This document shows positions 7,986 to 16,974 of a DNA stretch of 64,000 bases, one piece after another. Within the stretch, counting starts at the first letter, position 1. The number at the start of each line of letters is the position of its first letter. This DNA is from Collimonas pratensis (lineage in GTDB: Bacteria > Pseudomonadota > Gammaproteobacteria > Burkholderiales > Burkholderiaceae_D). Location: positions 2,108,001 to 2,172,000 of the forward strand of contig NZ_CP013234.1 in assembly GCF_001584185.1 (NCBI RefSeq). Direction: 5' to 3'. The notes below the pieces were generated by a model. It was not told the DNA's origin. It saw nothing but the letters and a program-made list of their open reading frames with translations, and ran no database searches. The translations under genes and the position numbers were made by a program.

Positions 7986-8441
7986 CGGAATGATGGCAAA
8001 CAGTCCGATCTTGGCAGTCTTGCGCGCCAGTTTCAGCAGCGCCTTGTCCTTGGTGATCAGGGTGGCGGCATGGGCGCCCAGTGCCAGTTCCAGGAATTTC
8101 TGGTCGTCGCGGTCGGTGCAAAGGGGCAGGCGGATGTCGGTGCGCGGCGTCAGCGCTTCTGGCGCCAGGCAGGTGATCAGGGCGTCATAGGCGGCGTTGA
8201 AGCCGGGCCGGGTCTCGTCGCTGATGGGCAGGTGGCTGTAGTGCAAGACCATCTGCCACTCCTGGCGGCAGTCGGCGCGCGTCACGGCTTCCACGGCGCC
8301 GCTTTGCAGAGCGTCCATCAAGCCCTGCCAGCGCGGATCGCGGAACACGAACAGGTCGAGGCAGACATTGGTGTCGATGACAATGCGCGGCCGCGGTGGT
8401 GTAATGGGAGTCGGTAAATCAGGATGCATGCGGGTTTCCAT
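7947..8441 (-). CDS. PIN-domain protein, putative ribonuclease
   Basis: About 164 residues with the PIN nuclease fold. The first acidic residue is in RIVIDTNVCLDLFVF, an acidic or polar cluster lies mid-protein, and the last Asp residues are in LCTDRDDQKFLELALGAHA, followed by ATLITKDKALLKLA. This matches the family annotated as putative toxin-antitoxin system toxin component, PIN family, but no antitoxin-like small gene is adjacent, so a toxin role is not supported by context. The C-terminal residues and stop codon lie inside the family 1 repeat array, so the original C-terminus may have been replaced. Start ATG 8441; ATG 8429 is also possible. Confidence 0.78.
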   Translation of the reverse strand: METRMHPDLPTPITPPRPRIVIDTNVCLDLFVFRDPRWQGLMDALQSGAVEAVTRADCRQEWQMVLHYSHLPISDETRPGFNAAYDALITCLAPEALTPRTDIRLPLCTDRDDQKFLELALGAHAATLITKDKALLKLARKTAKIGLFAIIPPQAWVIPASHPV

Positions 8442-8471
8442 CAAACGGTTGCGCGCATTTTACCCTGCGCC

Positions 8472-9356
8472 TCATCGGCCGGAGCCGGTTTCCAGCAATT
8501 CGGCGAAGGTCTTGGCAAACAGATGGACGTCGCCAGGCCAGCGGGCCGAGACGTAATTGCCGTCCGTGACCACGAAAGCCGGTCGGCTGTCGCCGGCGCT
8601 GTCGCGGAACAGGCCGCTGCTTTTTCGAAAGAAATGTGGCGCGGCCGGACTGGCGTCGAGGAAGTCGCCCGGCTGGGCCAGGGCGCGGCTGACCTCGGCC
8701 TGCACGCTGCGGTAGCCAGCCGCTTCGCCGCCTTGTTCGCCATATGTGCGGTAATAGGCCGGATCCCAGAAACGACCGCAAAATCTCATCAGCTTCCAGG
8801 CGCTCCGTTCCAGCTTCCAGGTCAGCGCCGTGGTCTTGCGTCCGTACAATGCCGATTTACCGCTGCGCGGCGAGCGGCTGCGCGCGGCCAGCACGACGCC
8901 GTGGCAGATGGCCGCCACCGGCTTGCCGCTGTCGAAGAAGGCGCCGGTGAAATCCTGCAAAGGCTGGCTCTCCAGATAAGCCAGCATGCCGCGTGCCCGA
9001 TGGCCGCCCGGCAGCAGCAGGCCGTCGTAATCGGGCAGCTGCAGTTCGGCGTAGCTGAGCGGCGCTTGAAACGCGCGATCGCTTTGCAGTGCGGCGTAGT
9101 CGGCGCGGGCGGCGCTGTTTGCGCGCAGCGCCAGGCCCAGCAGTTTTACTTTCTTGAACAGCGGGATCCATCCCCACAAGTCCAGGCCCTCGCCCGACAG
9201 CATCAGCGGATCGGCAGCGGCGGGGCGGCCGTCCGGCGTGGCGAACAGCACGCGATGTCCGCGCGCCGTCAGGATGCGCCACGAAACCGCGACTTCGCTG
9301 GGATCGAAATCCAGGTTGGGAATAGGGATCAGGACGATGCGCGGGGCCGGGATCAT
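8472..9356 (-). CDS. DJ-1/PfpI family protein (type 1 glutamine amidotransferase-like)
   Basis: 294-residue cytosolic protein of the DJ-1/PfpI superfamily, longer than classical DJ-1 and nearer the HchA-like members. The nucleophile elbow reads KPVAAICHGVVLAA, with Cys about residue 151 followed by His. The upstream acidic partner is probably Glu21 in PSEVAVSWRIL, and DGLLLPGGHRARGM is the typical strand-turn before the elbow. ALYGRKTTALTW and FVVTDGNYVSARWPGD complete the fold. Members act as glyoxalases, chaperones or deglycases; a glyoxalase role would fit a genome encoding methylglyoxal synthase, but this is inference. The upstream ribosome binding site is weak (AAAGAA). Confidence 0.8.
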   Translation of the reverse strand: MIPAPRIVLIPIPNLDFDPSEVAVSWRILTARGHRVLFATPDGRPAAADPLMLSGEGLDLWGWIPLFKKVKLLGLALRANSAARADYAALQSDRAFQAPLSYAELQLPDYDGLLLPGGHRARGMLAYLESQPLQDFTGAFFDSGKPVAAICHGVVLAARSRSPRSGKSALYGRKTTALTWKLERSAWKLMRFCGRFWDPAYYRTYGEQGGEAAGYRSVQAEVSRALAQPGDFLDASPAAPHFFRKSSGLFRDSAGDSRPAFVVTDGNYVSARWPGDVHLFAKTFAELLETGSGR

Positions 9357-9460
9357 TGCAGGTTCTTTGAATTAGGTATGGGCGTGCGCTAGACAAGCAA
9401 TCGACGTTTGCTTATGCTGCCATGCTACAGGCAAATATTCACCCAGGGGACACCACCGCG

Positions 9461-9970
9461 ATGAAAATTCTAGAAACGGAACGCTTGATCTTGCGCACCT
9501 TGAACGGCGACGACGCCGAGTTTTACCTGCAGCTGGTGACCCAGCCGGCCTGGCTGCGGTTTATCGGCGACCGCGGCATCCGCACGGTGGAAGCGGCGCG
9601 GGCTGCGATCCTGAGCGGCCCGGTGGTAGCGCAGCAGCGTGATGGCTTCAGCTTCTATATGACGGAACTGAAAGAGGGTGGGCTGCCGGTCGGTATTTGC
9701 GGCCTGATCAAGCGCGAAACCCTGGACGATGTCGATATCGGCTACGCCTTCCTGCCGGAGTTCTGGGGCAAGGGCTATGCCTACGAAGCAGCTTCTGCTG
9801 TGCTGAAGCATGCCAACGCTACCTGCGGCCTGCAGCGAGTGGTAGCCATTACCTCGCCGGATAATTATGCATCGATCAAGCTGCTGGAGAAGATGGGACT
9901 GCGCTTTGAAAAAGTGCTGAAGCTGAAGGACGACGGTTCCGAGACCAAGCTGTTTGCGTATCAATTCTGA
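9461..9970 (+). CDS. GNAT family N-acetyltransferase
   Basis: 169-residue acetyl-CoA-dependent acetyltransferase of the RimJ/RimL-like group (Acetyltransf_3). It opens with ETERLILRTLNGDDAEFYLQLV, typical of this group. Motif A, which binds the acetyl-CoA pyrophosphate, appears in DDVDIGYAFLPEFWGKGYAYEA, and the C-terminal ITSPDNYASIKLLEKMGLRFE contains motif B with its conserved Asn. ATG 9461 was chosen because CAGGGGAC lies about 8 bases upstream; an upstream in-frame start at 9422 lacks one. It stands alone between a divergent gene and a small hypothetical gene. The acetylated substrate (protein, amino acid or antibiotic) cannot be told from sequence. Confidence 0.88.
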   Translation: MKILETERLILRTLNGDDAEFYLQLVTQPAWLRFIGDRGIRTVEAARAAILSGPVVAQQRDGFSFYMTELKEGGLPVGICGLIKRETLDDVDIGYAFLPEFWGKGYAYEAASAVLKHANATCGLQRVVAITSPDNYASIKLLEKMGLRFEKVLKLKDDGSETKLFAYQF

Positions 9971-10074
9971 TGGCGCCGGATTGATGTTGATAATCCAATA
10001 ATCCTGGCGGGATATCTGTGCCGCGCCTGGCTGTGCTAAGGTGGGAATTCGATGACGATACTTCAGGAGGCATG

Positions 10075-10326
10075 ATGAAGCTGATCGATCCAGATGAAAA
10101 GAGCGATTTCTACGCAATCTTGCAGGCGCAGCATCTGGCCGCCGAGGATTTCGAGCTACACGAAGTCGATACCACCGATCCCAAGACTGACGAGATCTTC
10201 GCGCTCACCGGTTTTGTGACCGTCAGCAGAAAATCCAGCGGACGAAAAAAACAGTATCCGATCGGCGACGGCTCCACCTGGGTAGCTGAATTCGAGCGCG
10301 ATCTGCAGCAGGGCGCTTTCGGCTGA
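10075..10326 (+). CDS. Small conserved-looking hypothetical protein
   Basis: 83-residue soluble, acidic N-terminal protein that I do not recognise. AGGAGG lies directly upstream (10065-10070), giving 4-base spacing to ATG 10075 and making the gene credible despite its length; ATG 10072 is also in frame. Sequence features are [14 protein letters not shown], an EVDTTDP turn, and a basic [14 protein letters not shown] segment followed by [11 protein letters not shown]. There are no membrane segments, cysteine motifs or signal peptide. It lies 75 bases upstream of yaaA and could be cotranscribed with it. Confidence 0.65.
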   Translation: MKLIDPDEKSDFYAILQAQHLAAEDFELHEVDTTDPKTDEIFALTGFVTVSRKSSGRKKQYPIGDGSTWVAEFERDLQQGAFG

Positions 10327-10400
10327 GACGCCGCCAGCGGCGTTGGCATTGTTTCGGTATCATGCTGGACATTCTTCTGCTTTTCTTTTGGATCTCCACA

Positions 10401-11177
10401 ATGCTGATTGTCTTGTCGCCCGCAAAATCCCTCGATTACAGCACTCCCAGCAAGACAGCAACCCACACCACCCCCGACTTCATCGATCATTCCGCCGAGC
10501 TGATCAGCGTCCTGCAGCAGCTGTCGCCGGACCAGATCGGCAGCATGATGAAAATTTCCGATCCGCTGGCCCAGCTCAATACCGCGCGCTTCGCTTCGTG
10601 GTCGAAGCAGTTCACCGCCGCTAATTCGAAGCAAGCCATCATGGCGTTCAACGGCGATGTCTACGAAGGCCTGGACGCCGCATCACTGAACACCGCTCAG
10701 CTGAATTATGCGCAGAGCCGGATCCGGATCCTGTCTGGCCTGTATGGCGTGCTGCGGCCGCTGGACCGGATGCAGCCCTACCGGCTGGAAATGGGCACCA
10801 GCCTGGCCAACCCGCGCGGCAAGAACCTGTATGCGTTCTGGGGTGATACCGTGACCCAGGCGCTCAACCGCCAGATCAGCCAGCAAAAGGCGCGCACGCT
10901 GGTCAATCTGGCGTCGGAAGAGTATTTCAAGGTGGTGCGGCCTGCGGTGCTGGATGCAAGCATTGTGACGCCGGTGTTCGAGGATTGGAAGAACGGCAAG
11001 TATAAGATCATTTCCTTCTACGCCAAGCGCGCGCGCGGACTGATGGCACGCTACGCCGCGCTCAACAAGATCACCGATGCCGAAAAACTGAAAGCCTTCG
11101 ATCTCGGCGGCTATCAATACATTCCACAGGATTCCGACGGCGGCCGCTGGATGTTCCGGCGCCGTCTGGCGGAGTAA
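10401..11177 (+). CDS. yaaA: Peroxide stress protein YaaA (DUF328)
   Basis: 258-residue cytosolic protein of the YaaA/UPF0246 family, which in E. coli limits intracellular free iron and DNA damage during peroxide stress. The N-terminus [15 protein letters not shown] is the family hallmark. Further conserved blocks are [56 protein letters not shown] and [15 protein letters not shown]. Length matches the family. An upstream in-frame ATG (10362) gives a hydrophobic extension absent from the family, so 10401 is preferred. Whether it is under OxyR control cannot be judged from the short upstream region. Confidence 0.93.
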   Translation: MLIVLSPAKSLDYSTPSKTATHTTPDFIDHSAELISVLQQLSPDQIGSMMKISDPLAQLNTARFASWSKQFTAANSKQAIMAFNGDVYEGLDAASLNTAQLNYAQSRIRILSGLYGVLRPLDRMQPYRLEMGTSLANPRGKNLYAFWGDTVTQALNRQISQQKARTLVNLASEEYFKVVRPAVLDASIVTPVFEDWKNGKYKIISFYAKRARGLMARYAALNKITDAEKLKAFDLGGYQYIPQDSDGGRWMFRRRLAE

Positions 11178-11227
11178 GAGTCAAGCGCCTGGCGCGCATT
11201 GCAGGCTCACATGTAAAAGGATGAAAA

Positions 11228-12232
11228 ATGGCTGCCACTGAACTTGCTGGACGTGCTGCACTTGCTGTCACTTATAACGACATCGCGGCTGCAGCCAAAC
11301 GCCTGGAAGGCATCGCCTACAAGACGCCGGTGCTGACCTCGAGCCAGGCTGACAGTCATGCCGACGCCAGCATTTTTTTCAAGTGCGAGAATTTCCAGCG
11401 CGTCGGCGCCTTCAAGTTCCGCGGCGCCTATAACGCCATCAGCTGCCTCAGCGAAGAGCAGAAGCAGCAGGGTGTGGTGGCTTTTTCATCCGGCAATCAC
11501 GCCCAGGGCATAGCGCTGGCGGCGCGCATGCTGGGCGTGCACGCCACCATCGTCATGCCGAGCAATGCGCCGGCGATGAAGCTGGCGGCCACCCGCGAAT
11601 ACGGCGCCGAAATCATTTTGTACGACCGCGAGCGCGAAGACCGTGAAGTGATCGCCGCGCGGCTGTCGGCGGAACGCGGCTGCGCCGTGATTCCAGCCTA
11701 TGACCACCGTGACGTGATCGCCGGGCAAGGTACTGTGGCGAAAGAATTGTTCGATGCCGTCGGGCCGCTCGATTATCTGTTTGTCTGCACCGGCGGTGGC
11801 GGCCTGCTGTCCGGCTGCGCCATCGCTGCCGCGCACTTGTCGCCGGATTGCATCGTGTACGGGGTTGAGCCTGAAGCCGGTAACGATGCGCAGCAATCTT
11901 TGCGAAGCGGCAACATTGTTCATATCCCGGTGCCCGACACCATCGCCGATGGCGCCCAGACACAGCATATCGGCGAGCTGGTCTTGCCCATCCTGCAAGC
12001 CTATGTAAAAGATATCCTGACCGTCAGCGACGACCAGTTGCGCACGCAAATGCGCTTCTTTGCCGAACGCATGAAGATCGTGGTCGAACCGGCCGGCTGC
12101 CTGGCCGCTGCCGCCGTGATGCACAAGGCAATCGAGTACGCCGGGGCGAAGGTAGGGGTGATCGTGAGCGGCGGCAATGTCGACATGGAACTTTTCTCAC
12201 GTTCTGTTGCTGCTGCGAAAGTGTTTTCCTGA
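11228..12232 (+). CDS. Threonine/serine dehydratase-like PLP enzyme (fold type II)
   Basis: 334-residue cytoplasmic PLP enzyme of the serine/threonine dehydratase family without a C-terminal ACT domain, so it resembles the catabolic threonine dehydratase, serine racemase and threo-3-hydroxyaspartate ammonia-lyase group. The Schiff-base lysine is about residue 63 in RVGAFKFRGAYNA. SSGNHAQGIALAA follows, and the phosphate-binding loop is CTGGGGLLSGCAIAA. ISYL-type allosteric segments are absent. AAAAGGATG upstream gives a good ribosome binding site. It is a single gene upstream of the tpiA promoter. Substrate preference is not determinable by eye; YNDIAAAAKRLEGIAYKTPVLTS is closest to the serine/hydroxyaspartate branch. 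Confidence 0.85.
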   Translation: MAATELAGRAALAVTYNDIAAAAKRLEGIAYKTPVLTSSQADSHADASIFFKCENFQRVGAFKFRGAYNAISCLSEEQKQQGVVAFSSGNHAQGIALAARMLGVHATIVMPSNAPAMKLAATREYGAEIILYDREREDREVIAARLSAERGCAVIPAYDHRDVIAGQGTVAKELFDAVGPLDYLFVCTGGGGLLSGCAIAAAHLSPDCIVYGVEPEAGNDAQQSLRSGNIVHIPVPDTIADGAQTQHIGELVLPILQAYVKDILTVSDDQLRTQMRFFAERMKIVVEPAGCLAAAAVMHKAIEYAGAKVGVIVSGGNVDMELFSRSVAAAKVFS

Positions 12233-12338
12233 TATCGTCGGTCTGGTTTATTGTTGAAAAGAAATATTGAGATGGCGACTTGCGCTTCCATGCGGTGCTG
12301 GGCGAGCAAGTTTCAATCGGTAAACATTTCTTGCCGGT

Positions 12339-12368
12339 TTGACCGCTTTCCCCCCGACGCGTTAGAAT
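12339..12368 (+). promoter_or_regulatory. Predicted sigma-70 promoter of tpiA
   Basis: TTGACC (12339-12344) and TAGAAT (12363-12368) are separated by 18 bases and lie about 33 bases upstream of the tpiA start codon, which fits a standard housekeeping promoter. Confidence 0.6.
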
Positions 12369-12401
12369 GCCGGGTTATTGAAAACCTGGGCCTTGCCAAA
12401 T

Positions 12402-13154
12402 ATGCGTCGTCAACTTGTAGCGGGTAACTGGAAAATGAACGGCAGTCTGGTTGCCAACGCTGCTTTGCTGGCGGAAATCAAGGCTGGCATGGCGTCCGCG
12501 GTTTGCGATGTGGCCCTGTGCGTGCCGGCGCCTTACCTTGCGCAATGCCAGGCTGAACTTGCCGGAACGGCAATCGCTCTGGGCAGCCAGGATGTGTCGG
12601 CGCATGCAGCAGGCGCGTATACTGGTGAAGTCGCGGTCAGCATGTTGCAGGATTTTGCATGCCGCTACGCCATCGTCGGTCATTCCGAGCGCCGTGCTTA
12701 TCATGGCGAGACGGATGAAGCGGTCGCGCAGAAGGCTTTGCGCGCCGTGCAGGCAGGCGTGACGCCTATCGTCTGCGTCGGCGAGACCTTGAGCGAGCGC
12801 GAGGCTGGGCAGACCGATGCGGTGGTTGGTCGTCAGCTGCAGGCAGTGCTGGATGTGCTGGATGCGGCGCAGGTAGGCAAGATGGTAGTGGCCTACGAGC
12901 CGGTCTGGGCGATCGGTACCGGCAAGACGGCCACGCCGCAAATGGCGCAGGATGTGCATCTGGCCTTGCGCGCCAAGCTGGCCGGGAAGAATTCCGCAGC
13001 GGCGGCTGAAGTAAAGATTTTGTATGGCGGCAGCATGAAGCCGGACAATGCTGTCGAACTGCTGGCCATGGCGGATATCGACGGCGGCCTGATCGGCGGC
13101 GCGGCCTTGAAGGCAGCCGATTTCCTGGCGATTGCAGCAGCCGCTCGGCAGTAA
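12402..13154 (+). CDS. tpiA: Triosephosphate isomerase
   Basis: 250-residue glycolytic TIM barrel interconverting dihydroxyacetone phosphate and glyceraldehyde 3-phosphate. All catalytic residues are visible: Asn9 and Lys11 in VAGNWKMNG, the electrophilic His94 in [10 protein letters not shown], and the catalytic base Glu166 in [15 protein letters not shown], whose tail is the phosphate-closing loop 6. The C-terminal phosphate-binding [12 protein letters not shown] and [14 protein letters not shown] are also present. ATG 12402 gives the canonical N-terminus; an in-frame start at 12378 would add eight unconserved residues. It is followed 75 bases later by secG, the usual order in Burkholderiales, and the two are probably cotranscribed. 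Confidence 0.97.
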   Translation: MRRQLVAGNWKMNGSLVANAALLAEIKAGMASAVCDVALCVPAPYLAQCQAELAGTAIALGSQDVSAHAAGAYTGEVAVSMLQDFACRYAIVGHSERRAYHGETDEAVAQKALRAVQAGVTPIVCVGETLSEREAGQTDAVVGRQLQAVLDVLDAAQVGKMVVAYEPVWAIGTGKTATPQMAQDVHLALRAKLAGKNSAAAAEVKILYGGSMKPDNAVELLAMADIDGGLIGGAALKAADFLAIAAAARQ

Positions 13155-13229
13155 CGAATTTTGTGCGCAATAATCCAGTATCCAGTTCTAGTAAAAATTA
13201 AAGAATCAACTCTCCTTGGAAGTCATTAA

Positions 13230-13691
13230 ATGAACACAGTATTCAATATCATTGTCATCGTTCAGGTGTTGTCGGCGTTGACGATTATCGGCCTGGTGCT
13301 GCTGCAGCATGGCAAGGGCGCCGATATGGGCGCCGCTTTCGGCTCCGGCGCTTCCGGCAGTCTGTTCGGCGCTACTGGTTCTTCGAATTTCCTGTCGAAG
13401 TCGACCGGCGCAGCAGCGGCGCTGTTCTTCATCGCCACCCTGGCTCTGGTATATCTGGGTAATCACCGTTCGGTCGCTACCGGCGGCGTGATGGATAACC
13501 TGCCTGCGGCTACCGCACCGGCAGCGCCAGCGGCATCTGCTCCGGCAGCGGCGGCTGATGCAGCAATTCCAGGAACTTCGGCGCCTGCAGTTGCACCTGC
13601 GCCTGCGGCTGCTTCCGGCTCGGCCAGCGCGGCTGCTTCGGTGCCTGCGCCAGCGACCGGCAGTGCCCAGTCGAACCAGATTCCTAAGTAA
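13230..13691 (+). CDS. secG: Protein-export membrane protein SecG
   Basis: 153-residue inner-membrane subunit of the SecYEG translocon. Two transmembrane helices are visible: VFNIIVIVQVLSALTIIGLVLLQ and a second around AAALFFIATLALVYLG. They flank the conserved cytoplasmic loop QHGKGADMGAAFGSGASGSLFG and SSNFLSKSTG. The last 65 residues form a low-complexity Ala/Pro/Ser tail, longer than in E. coli SecG (110 residues) but typical of Burkholderiales. Its location between tpiA and tRNA-Leu/nuoA supports the call. Confidence 0.95.
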   Translation: MNTVFNIIVIVQVLSALTIIGLVLLQHGKGADMGAAFGSGASGSLFGATGSSNFLSKSTGAAAALFFIATLALVYLGNHRSVATGGVMDNLPAATAPAAPAASAPAAAADAAIPGTSAPAVAPAPAAASGSASAAASVPAPATGSAQSNQIPK

Positions 13692-13711
13692 GAAAATAGT
13701 CAAAATAGAGT

Positions 13712-13739
13712 AGGATTTGCCGCATTGCGGCGAAATCCT
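13712..13739 (+). terminator. Hairpin after secG, possible terminator
   Basis: AGGATTTGCCGC-ATT-GCGGC-G-AAATCCT folds into a 12-bp stem with one bulge, 20 bases after the secG stop. There is no downstream T-run, so it may stabilise the 3' end or depend on Rho. Confidence 0.5.
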
Positions 13740-13802
13740 CTCCCTGCAGTAAATTAGTAGCTGTTCTAGAGTGAAATTGCTGACTTTTAATCCGATTGTG
13801 CA

Positions 13803-13832
13803 TTGAACAAAAGTAGTAAATCAGGTTAAAAT
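13803..13832 (+). promoter_or_regulatory. Predicted sigma-70 promoter of tRNA-Leu
   Basis: TTGAAC (13803-13808) and TAAAAT (13827-13832) are 18 bases apart and end 10 bases before the mature tRNA, as expected for a stable RNA promoter. Confidence 0.6.
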
Positions 13833-13842
13833 ACGCGCTTAT

Positions 13843-13927
13843 GCCGACGTGGTGAAACTGGTAGACACGCTATCTTGAGGGGGTAGTGGCGAAAGCTGTG
13901 CGAGTTCGAGTCTCGCCGTCGGCACCA
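13843..13927 (+). tRNA. tRNA-Leu (anticodon GAG)
   Basis: 85-nt class II tRNA. The acceptor stem GCCGACG pairs with CGTCGGC before an encoded ACCA. The D-loop contains AAACTGGTAGAC and the T-arm contains GAGTTCGAGTCTC. The anticodon stem CTATC/GGTAG encloses the loop TTGAGGG, giving anticodon GAG, which reads CUC and CUU. A long variable arm (TGGCGAAAGCTGT region) identifies it as leucine. The position directly upstream of nuoA is typical for Burkholderiales. Confidence 0.96.
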
Positions 13928-13937
13928 AAGAATACGA

Positions 13938-13970
13938 GGCCAGCAACGGTTGCCCCTGCGCTGGCTTTTT
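13938..13970 (+). terminator. Rho-independent terminator after tRNA-Leu
   Basis: GCCAGC (13939-13944) pairs with GCTGGC (13960-13965), followed by TTTTT (13966-13970). The stem is short with a 15-base loop, so some read-through into nuoA is possible. Confidence 0.65.
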
Positions 13971-14073
13971 GTCGAGGAACTTGTAGTGTGGTTTGCTGGA
14001 TTGGGGGCGTCAGGTCTGATACATCAGATCCGCAAATCATTCTGCTAATCGTTTGAACTACTGGCGCATAATC

Positions 14074-14433
14074 GTGAACCTCGAAAATTACTTTCCCGTC
14101 CTGCTGTTTATTCTGATCGGTATCGCGGTAGGTGTTGCACCGCAATTGCTGGGTCGGATTCTTGGGCCGCATCGGCCTGATTCCCAAAAAACATCTCCTT
14201 ACGAATGCGGCTTTGAAGCATTCGAAGATGCGCGCATGAAGTTCGATGTGCGTTACTACCTTGTCGCCATTTTGTTCATTTTGTTCGATCTGGAAACCGC
14301 TTTTTTCTTCCCGTGGGGGGTTGCCATGCGCGACCTCGGATGGCAGGGCTTTGTCACGATGATGGTGTTTATCGCCGAATTCGCGGTGGGCTTCTGGTAC
14401 ATCTGGAAACGCGGCGCTCTGGATTGGGAGTAA
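14074..14433 (+). CDS. nuoA: NADH-quinone oxidoreductase subunit A
   Basis: 119-residue membrane subunit of respiratory complex I with three predicted transmembrane helices ([38 protein letters not shown] and [19 protein letters not shown]). The invariant loop [24 protein letters not shown] contains the Cys exposed in the active/deactive transition. No ATG is in frame near the conserved start. GTG 14074 ([11 protein letters not shown]) aligns with the usual MNL..YFPVLLF N-terminus and is preferred over an upstream TTG at 14053. It is the first gene of the nuo operon; the start of nuoB follows after 3 bases. Confidence 0.94.
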   Translation: MNLENYFPVLLFILIGIAVGVAPQLLGRILGPHRPDSQKTSPYECGFEAFEDARMKFDVRYYLVAILFILFDLETAFFFPWGVAMRDLGWQGFVTMMVFIAEFAVGFWYIWKRGALDWE

Positions 14434-14436
14434 GTC

Positions 14437-14913
14437 ATGTCTATTGAAGGCGTATTGAACGAAGGCTTTGTCACCACTACTGCTGACAAGCTGATCAACT
14501 GGACTCGTACCGGCTCGCTGTGGCCGATGACATTCGGTCTGGCCTGCTGTGCCGTCGAGATGATGCATGCCGGCGCCTCGCGCTACGACATGGACCGTTT
14601 TGGTGTAATCTTCCGTCCGTCGCCACGTCAGTCCGACGTCATGATCGTGGCCGGCACGCTGTGCAACAAGATGGCGCCGGCCCTGCGCAAGGTGTACGAC
14701 CAGATGCCGGAACCGCGCTGGGTGATTTCGATGGGTTCCTGCGCCAACGGCGGCGGCTACTATCATTACTCGTATTCGGTGGTGCGCGGCTGCGACCGCA
14801 TCGTGCCGGTGGATATCTATGTCCCGGGCTGCCCGCCGACTGCTGAAGCACTGTTGTACGGCATCATCCAGTTGCAAAACAAGATTCGCCGCACCAATAC
14901 GATTGCGCGCTAA
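14437..14913 (+). CDS. nuoB: NADH-quinone oxidoreductase subunit B
   Basis: 158-residue peripheral-arm subunit holding cluster N2, the last Fe-S cluster before quinone. The four ligands are visible: adjacent Cys37 and Cys38 in [12 protein letters not shown], Cys102 in [10 protein letters not shown], and Cys132 in [17 protein letters not shown]. Length and motifs match the 20 kDa/PSST family. It begins 3 bases after nuoA and ends 9 bases before nuoC. Confidence 0.98.
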   Translation: MSIEGVLNEGFVTTTADKLINWTRTGSLWPMTFGLACCAVEMMHAGASRYDMDRFGVIFRPSPRQSDVMIVAGTLCNKMAPALRKVYDQMPEPRWVISMGSCANGGGYYHYSYSVVRGCDRIVPVDIYVPGCPPTAEALLYGIIQLQNKIRRTNTIAR

Positions 14914-14922
14914 GAGAGCACC

Positions 14923-15516
14923 ATGACGACCAAACTGGAAACCCTGGAAGCCGCCGTGCGCAATGCGCTTGGCGACGACCTGCAAAGCCTGACCGTGGCC
15001 TTCGGCGAGATCACCATCATCGTCAAGGCTGCCAACTACCTGTCGGCGATGCGCGTCCTGCGCGATCACGCCGATACCCGTTTTGAAGAGCTGATCGACC
15101 TCTGCGGCGTCGATTATTCGACCTACGGCGACGGCGCCTGGGATGGTGCGCGCTTTGCCGCGGTGTCCCATCTGCTGTCGATCGAGCACAACTGGCGCCT
15201 GCGGGTGCGCGTGTTCGCGCCGGACGACGACATGCCGGTGCTGGCTTCGGTGACCGATATCTGGGCGTCGGCAAATTGGTACGAGCGTGAAGCATTCGAC
15301 TTCTTCGGCATCCTGTTCGAAGGCCACAACGACTTGCGCCGCATCCTGACCGACTATGGCTTCATCGGCCATCCTTTCCGCAAGGACTTTCCGGTGTCCG
15401 GCTATGTCGAAATGCGCTACGACGCCGAGCAGAAGCGCGTAATTTATCAACCCGTAACGATCGATCCGCGCGAAATCACGCCGCGGGTGATTCGTGAAGA
15501 ACAATATGCAAAATAG
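14923..15516 (+). CDS. nuoC: NADH-quinone oxidoreductase subunit C
   Basis: 197-residue subunit (30 kDa family) of the hydrophilic arm of complex I. The conserved blocks are [50 protein letters not shown] and [19 protein letters not shown], followed by SGYVEMRYD. It is separate from nuoD, unlike the fused nuoCD of enterobacteria. The stop is followed by a 133-base gap containing repeat sequence. Confidence 0.97.
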   Translation: MTTKLETLEAAVRNALGDDLQSLTVAFGEITIIVKAANYLSAMRVLRDHADTRFEELIDLCGVDYSTYGDGAWDGARFAAVSHLLSIEHNWRLRVRVFAPDDDMPVLASVTDIWASANWYEREAFDFFGILFEGHNDLRRILTDYGFIGHPFRKDFPVSGYVEMRYDAEQKRVIYQPVTIDPREITPRVIREEQYAK

Positions 15517-15517
15517 C

Positions 15518-15563
15518 GGGACAGAGTTTAAGAGCCGCCGCCGTGCGGCGAATTACTCTGTCC
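15518..15563. repeat. Family 3 repeat (GGGACAGAG...CTCTGTCC), nuoC-nuoD gap
   Basis: GGGACAGAG (15518-15526) and CTCTGTCC (15556-15563) are inverted ends enclosing an inner hairpin GCCGCCGCCGTGCGGC. The 3' flank CTCTACTGACTA is shared with the copy at 27664-27739, as is the inner CGAATTAC, so the two are related elements. Confidence 0.75.
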
Positions 15564-15611
15564 TCTACTGACTAAGATGGAAGTTTGAGGCGGCGATGAC
15601 GGTTGCAAAAC

Positions 15612-15629
15612 AATTTGACTCTGACCCTA
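15612..15629. repeat. Half-copy of the family 4 repeat arm
   Basis: ATTTGACTCTGACCCTAATT matches only the right arm (ACTCTGACCCC) of the fold-back repeats at 62811-63014. No left GGGGTCAGAGT arm lies nearby. It sits about 20 bases upstream of nuoD. Confidence 0.5.
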
Positions 15630-15649
15630 ATTAATGACTGGCTGAAATA

Positions 15650-16903
15650 ATGGCAGAAATCAAGAACTACACGCTGAACTTCGGCCCGCAGCATCCGGCC
15701 GCACACGGCGTTTTGCGCCTGGTGCTGGAACTGGACGGTGAAGTGATCCAGCGTGCCGACCCGCATATCGGCCTGCTGCACCGTGGCACCGAAAAGCTGG
15801 CGGAACAGAAGACCTATCTGCAATCCGTACCCTACATGGACCGCCTCGACTACGTGTCGATGATGTGCAACGAGCACGGCTACGTGATGGCGATCGAACG
15901 CCTGCTGGGTCTGGAAGTGCCGCTGCGCGCCCAGTACATCCGCGTCATGTTCGATGAGATCACGCGTCTGCTGAACCACTTGATGTGGATCGGCGCGCAT
16001 GCGCTGGACGTCGGTGCGATGGCGGTGCTGCTGTATGCATTCCGCGAACGCGAAGACCTGATGGATTGCTACGAAGCCGTTTCCGGCGCCCGCATGCATG
16101 CCGCTTACTACCGTCCCGGCGGCGTCTACCGCGACCTGCCGGACACCATGCCGCAGCACAAGGCATCGCTGGTGCGCAACGCCAAGGCGATCAGCGCGCT
16201 CAATGAAAACCGCCAGGGTTCCCTGCTGGATTTCATCGAAGACTTCACCGTGCGTTTCCCGAAATACGTCGACGAATACGAAACCCTGCTGACCGACAAC
16301 CGCATCTGGAAACAGCGCCTGGTCGGCATCGGCGTGGTGTCGCCAGAGCGCGCCAAGGCCATGGGCTTTACCGGCGCCATGCTGCGCGGTTCCGGCGTCG
16401 AGTGGGATCTGCGCAAGAAGCAGCCGTACGAAGTGTACGACTTGCTGGACTTCGATATCCCGGTCGGCAAGAATGGCGACTGCTATGACCGTTACCTGGT
16501 GCGCGTGGAAGAAATGCGCCAGTCCAACCGGATCATCAAGCAATGCGTAGAATGGCTGCGCAACAACAGCGGTCCGGTGATGACCACCAACCACAAGGTT
16601 GCGCCGTCGTCGCGGGTCGACATGAAATCGAACATGGAAGAGCTGATCCATCACTTCAAGCTGTTCACTGAAGGTTTCCATGTGCCGCCGGGCGAAGCGT
16701 ATGCCGCGGTCGAACATCCGAAGGGCGAGTTCGGCGTCTACATCGTGTCCGATGGAGCCAACAAACCTTACCGTCTGAAGATCCGTGCACCTGGCTTCCC
16801 GCATCTGCAGGGGTTGAACGAAATGGCCAAGGGCCACATGATCGCCGATGCCGTCACCATCATCGGTACGCAAGACATCGTGTTCGGTGAAATTGACCGC
16901 TAA
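15650..16903 (+). CDS. nuoD: NADH-quinone oxidoreductase subunit D
   Basis: 417-residue 49 kDa-family subunit that, with NuoB, forms the quinone-reduction site. It begins with [20 protein letters not shown], which contains the His that interacts with the quinone headgroup. [43 protein letters not shown] and the C-terminal [29 protein letters not shown] are family hallmarks. The ancestral nickel-site cysteines are absent, as expected for complex I rather than hydrogenase. Confidence 0.98.
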   Translation: MAEIKNYTLNFGPQHPAAHGVLRLVLELDGEVIQRADPHIGLLHRGTEKLAEQKTYLQSVPYMDRLDYVSMMCNEHGYVMAIERLLGLEVPLRAQYIRVMFDEITRLLNHLMWIGAHALDVGAMAVLLYAFREREDLMDCYEAVSGARMHAAYYRPGGVYRDLPDTMPQHKASLVRNAKAISALNENRQGSLLDFIEDFTVRFPKYVDEYETLLTDNRIWKQRLVGIGVVSPERAKAMGFTGAMLRGSGVEWDLRKKQPYEVYDLLDFDIPVGKNGDCYDRYLVRVEEMRQSNRIIKQCVEWLRNNSGPVMTTNHKVAPSSRVDMKSNMEELIHHFKLFTEGFHVPPGEAYAAVEHPKGEFGVYIVSDGANKPYRLKIRAPGFPHLQGLNEMAKGHMIADAVTIIGTQDIVFGEIDR

Positions 16904-16974
16904 GGCTGCCAGAAACAAACGCAGTTATTACTAAACACTACTCGCGCAAAGCACCGCGCACGAATGGCCAACAC

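Noticed and set aside
14015..14028. TCTGAT-AC-ATCAGA palindrome upstream of nuoA
   Set aside because: It is too short and lacks neighbouring evidence to call an operator; noted only as a possible control site for the nuo promoter.
13870..15504. Minus-strand open frame crossing tRNA-Leu and antisense to nuoA-nuoC
   Set aside because: It runs through a tRNA gene and three well-supported genes and has no recognisable protein features.
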